Below, piece by piece: positions 63,921 through 64,000 of a DNA stretch of 64,000 nucleotides. Source of the DNA: Coralloluteibacterium stylophorae. GTDB taxonomy: Bacteria; Pseudomonadota; Gammaproteobacteria; Xanthomonadales; Xanthomonadaceae. Each line of letters opens with the position of its first letter. Within the stretch, counting starts at the first letter, position 1. Location: positions 1-64,000 of the forward strand of contig NZ_JAGQFT020000002.1 in assembly GCF_018122625.2 (NCBI RefSeq). Reading direction: 5' to 3'. The notes under the pieces are model-generated. The model worked only from the letters and a program-made list of their open reading frames with translations, was not told where the DNA came from and made no database searches. The position numbers and the translations under genes were made by a program.

Positions 63921-64000
63921 TGTCGGCCAGTCGGGGGGGCGTTCGCGACCATGGTCGCGGGCGGTGGTCGACGATCGATGCATCGATCCGGATCGCGGCG

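Noticed and set aside
1-64000. tRNA or rRNA genes and insertion sequences
   Set aside because: No cloverleaf, rRNA segment, transposase or terminal inverted repeat flanking a transposase was recognised on reading either strand.

Overview
The window is very GC-rich (roughly 70% by eye) and its genes read like a Xanthomonadaceae gammaproteobacterium such as Lysobacter, Luteimonas or a relative. This rests on the families present (DUF3649/PepSY/DUF3325 iron cassette, DUF3348/DUF802/OmpA/DUF2894 operon, split gcvP, an ahcY with an S-adenosylhomocysteine riboswitch) and on dispersed repeats of the GGAGCGGCTTCAGCCGCGAC type. No rRNA, tRNA, CRISPR array or insertion sequence was recognised.

Layout. 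1-4.9 kb: Fur-type promoter and a siderophore receptor operon (TonB receptor, DUF3649, PepSY, DUF3325). 5-19 kb: single metabolic and redox genes with their regulators (methyltransferase, Tat-type esterase, lipoprotein, AraC/MDR pair, LysR/aldo-keto reductase pair, azoreductase). This stretch includes an hmp/norR pair with a visible sigma-54 promoter and three NorR-type sites, then a MocR-type regulator and an SDR. 19.2-26.1 kb: accessory region of lower GC. It holds an Mrr-like membrane nuclease, an excalibur protein, a frameshifted OLD-family ATPase/TOPRIM nuclease, a UvrD-like helicase (the GajA/GajB arrangement of Gabija) and a DUF4041/GIY-YIG nuclease. 26-38.7 kb: small unknowns, thiopurine methyltransferase, a sorbosone-dehydrogenase-like protein, an ArsR pair, a TetR-controlled RND pump, then a repeat-rich zone with remnants of a TonB receptor and a LysR gene.

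38.7-43.1 kb (minus strand): tight four-gene operon DUF3348-DUF802-OmpA/MotB-like-DUF2894. It encodes a MotA/TolQ-like stator with a long repetitive tail and a MotB-like partner, an architecture like ZorAB. 43.2-48.0 kb: the S-adenosylmethionine cycle genes ahcY (with riboswitch) and metK flank a large LysM protein of unknown function. 48.3-52.0 kb: a fused O-acyltransferase/N-acyltransferase resembling OlsF, an LpxH-like phosphoesterase, a YdjM-like membrane protein and a GluR0-like ligand-gated potassium channel. 53-56.6 kb (minus strand): nupC, a PfkB-family sugar kinase and dusB, with a 20-unit heptamer array upstream of dusB. 56.8-59.5 kb: Fur-type promoter and hemP, a DUF3617 protein, qmcA-like and nfeD-like genes. 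59.7-63.3 kb: glycine cleavage genes gcvT, a DsbA-like isomerase, gcvH and gcvPA. The final 0.6 kb has no convincing gene but carries a terminator, a perfect palindrome and a possible small RNA unit.

The main points of interest are the Gabija-like island with its third gene and frameshift, the Zorya-like operon, the complete NorR/sigma-54 switch, the SAH riboswitch, the OlsF-like fusion and the heptamer arrays.
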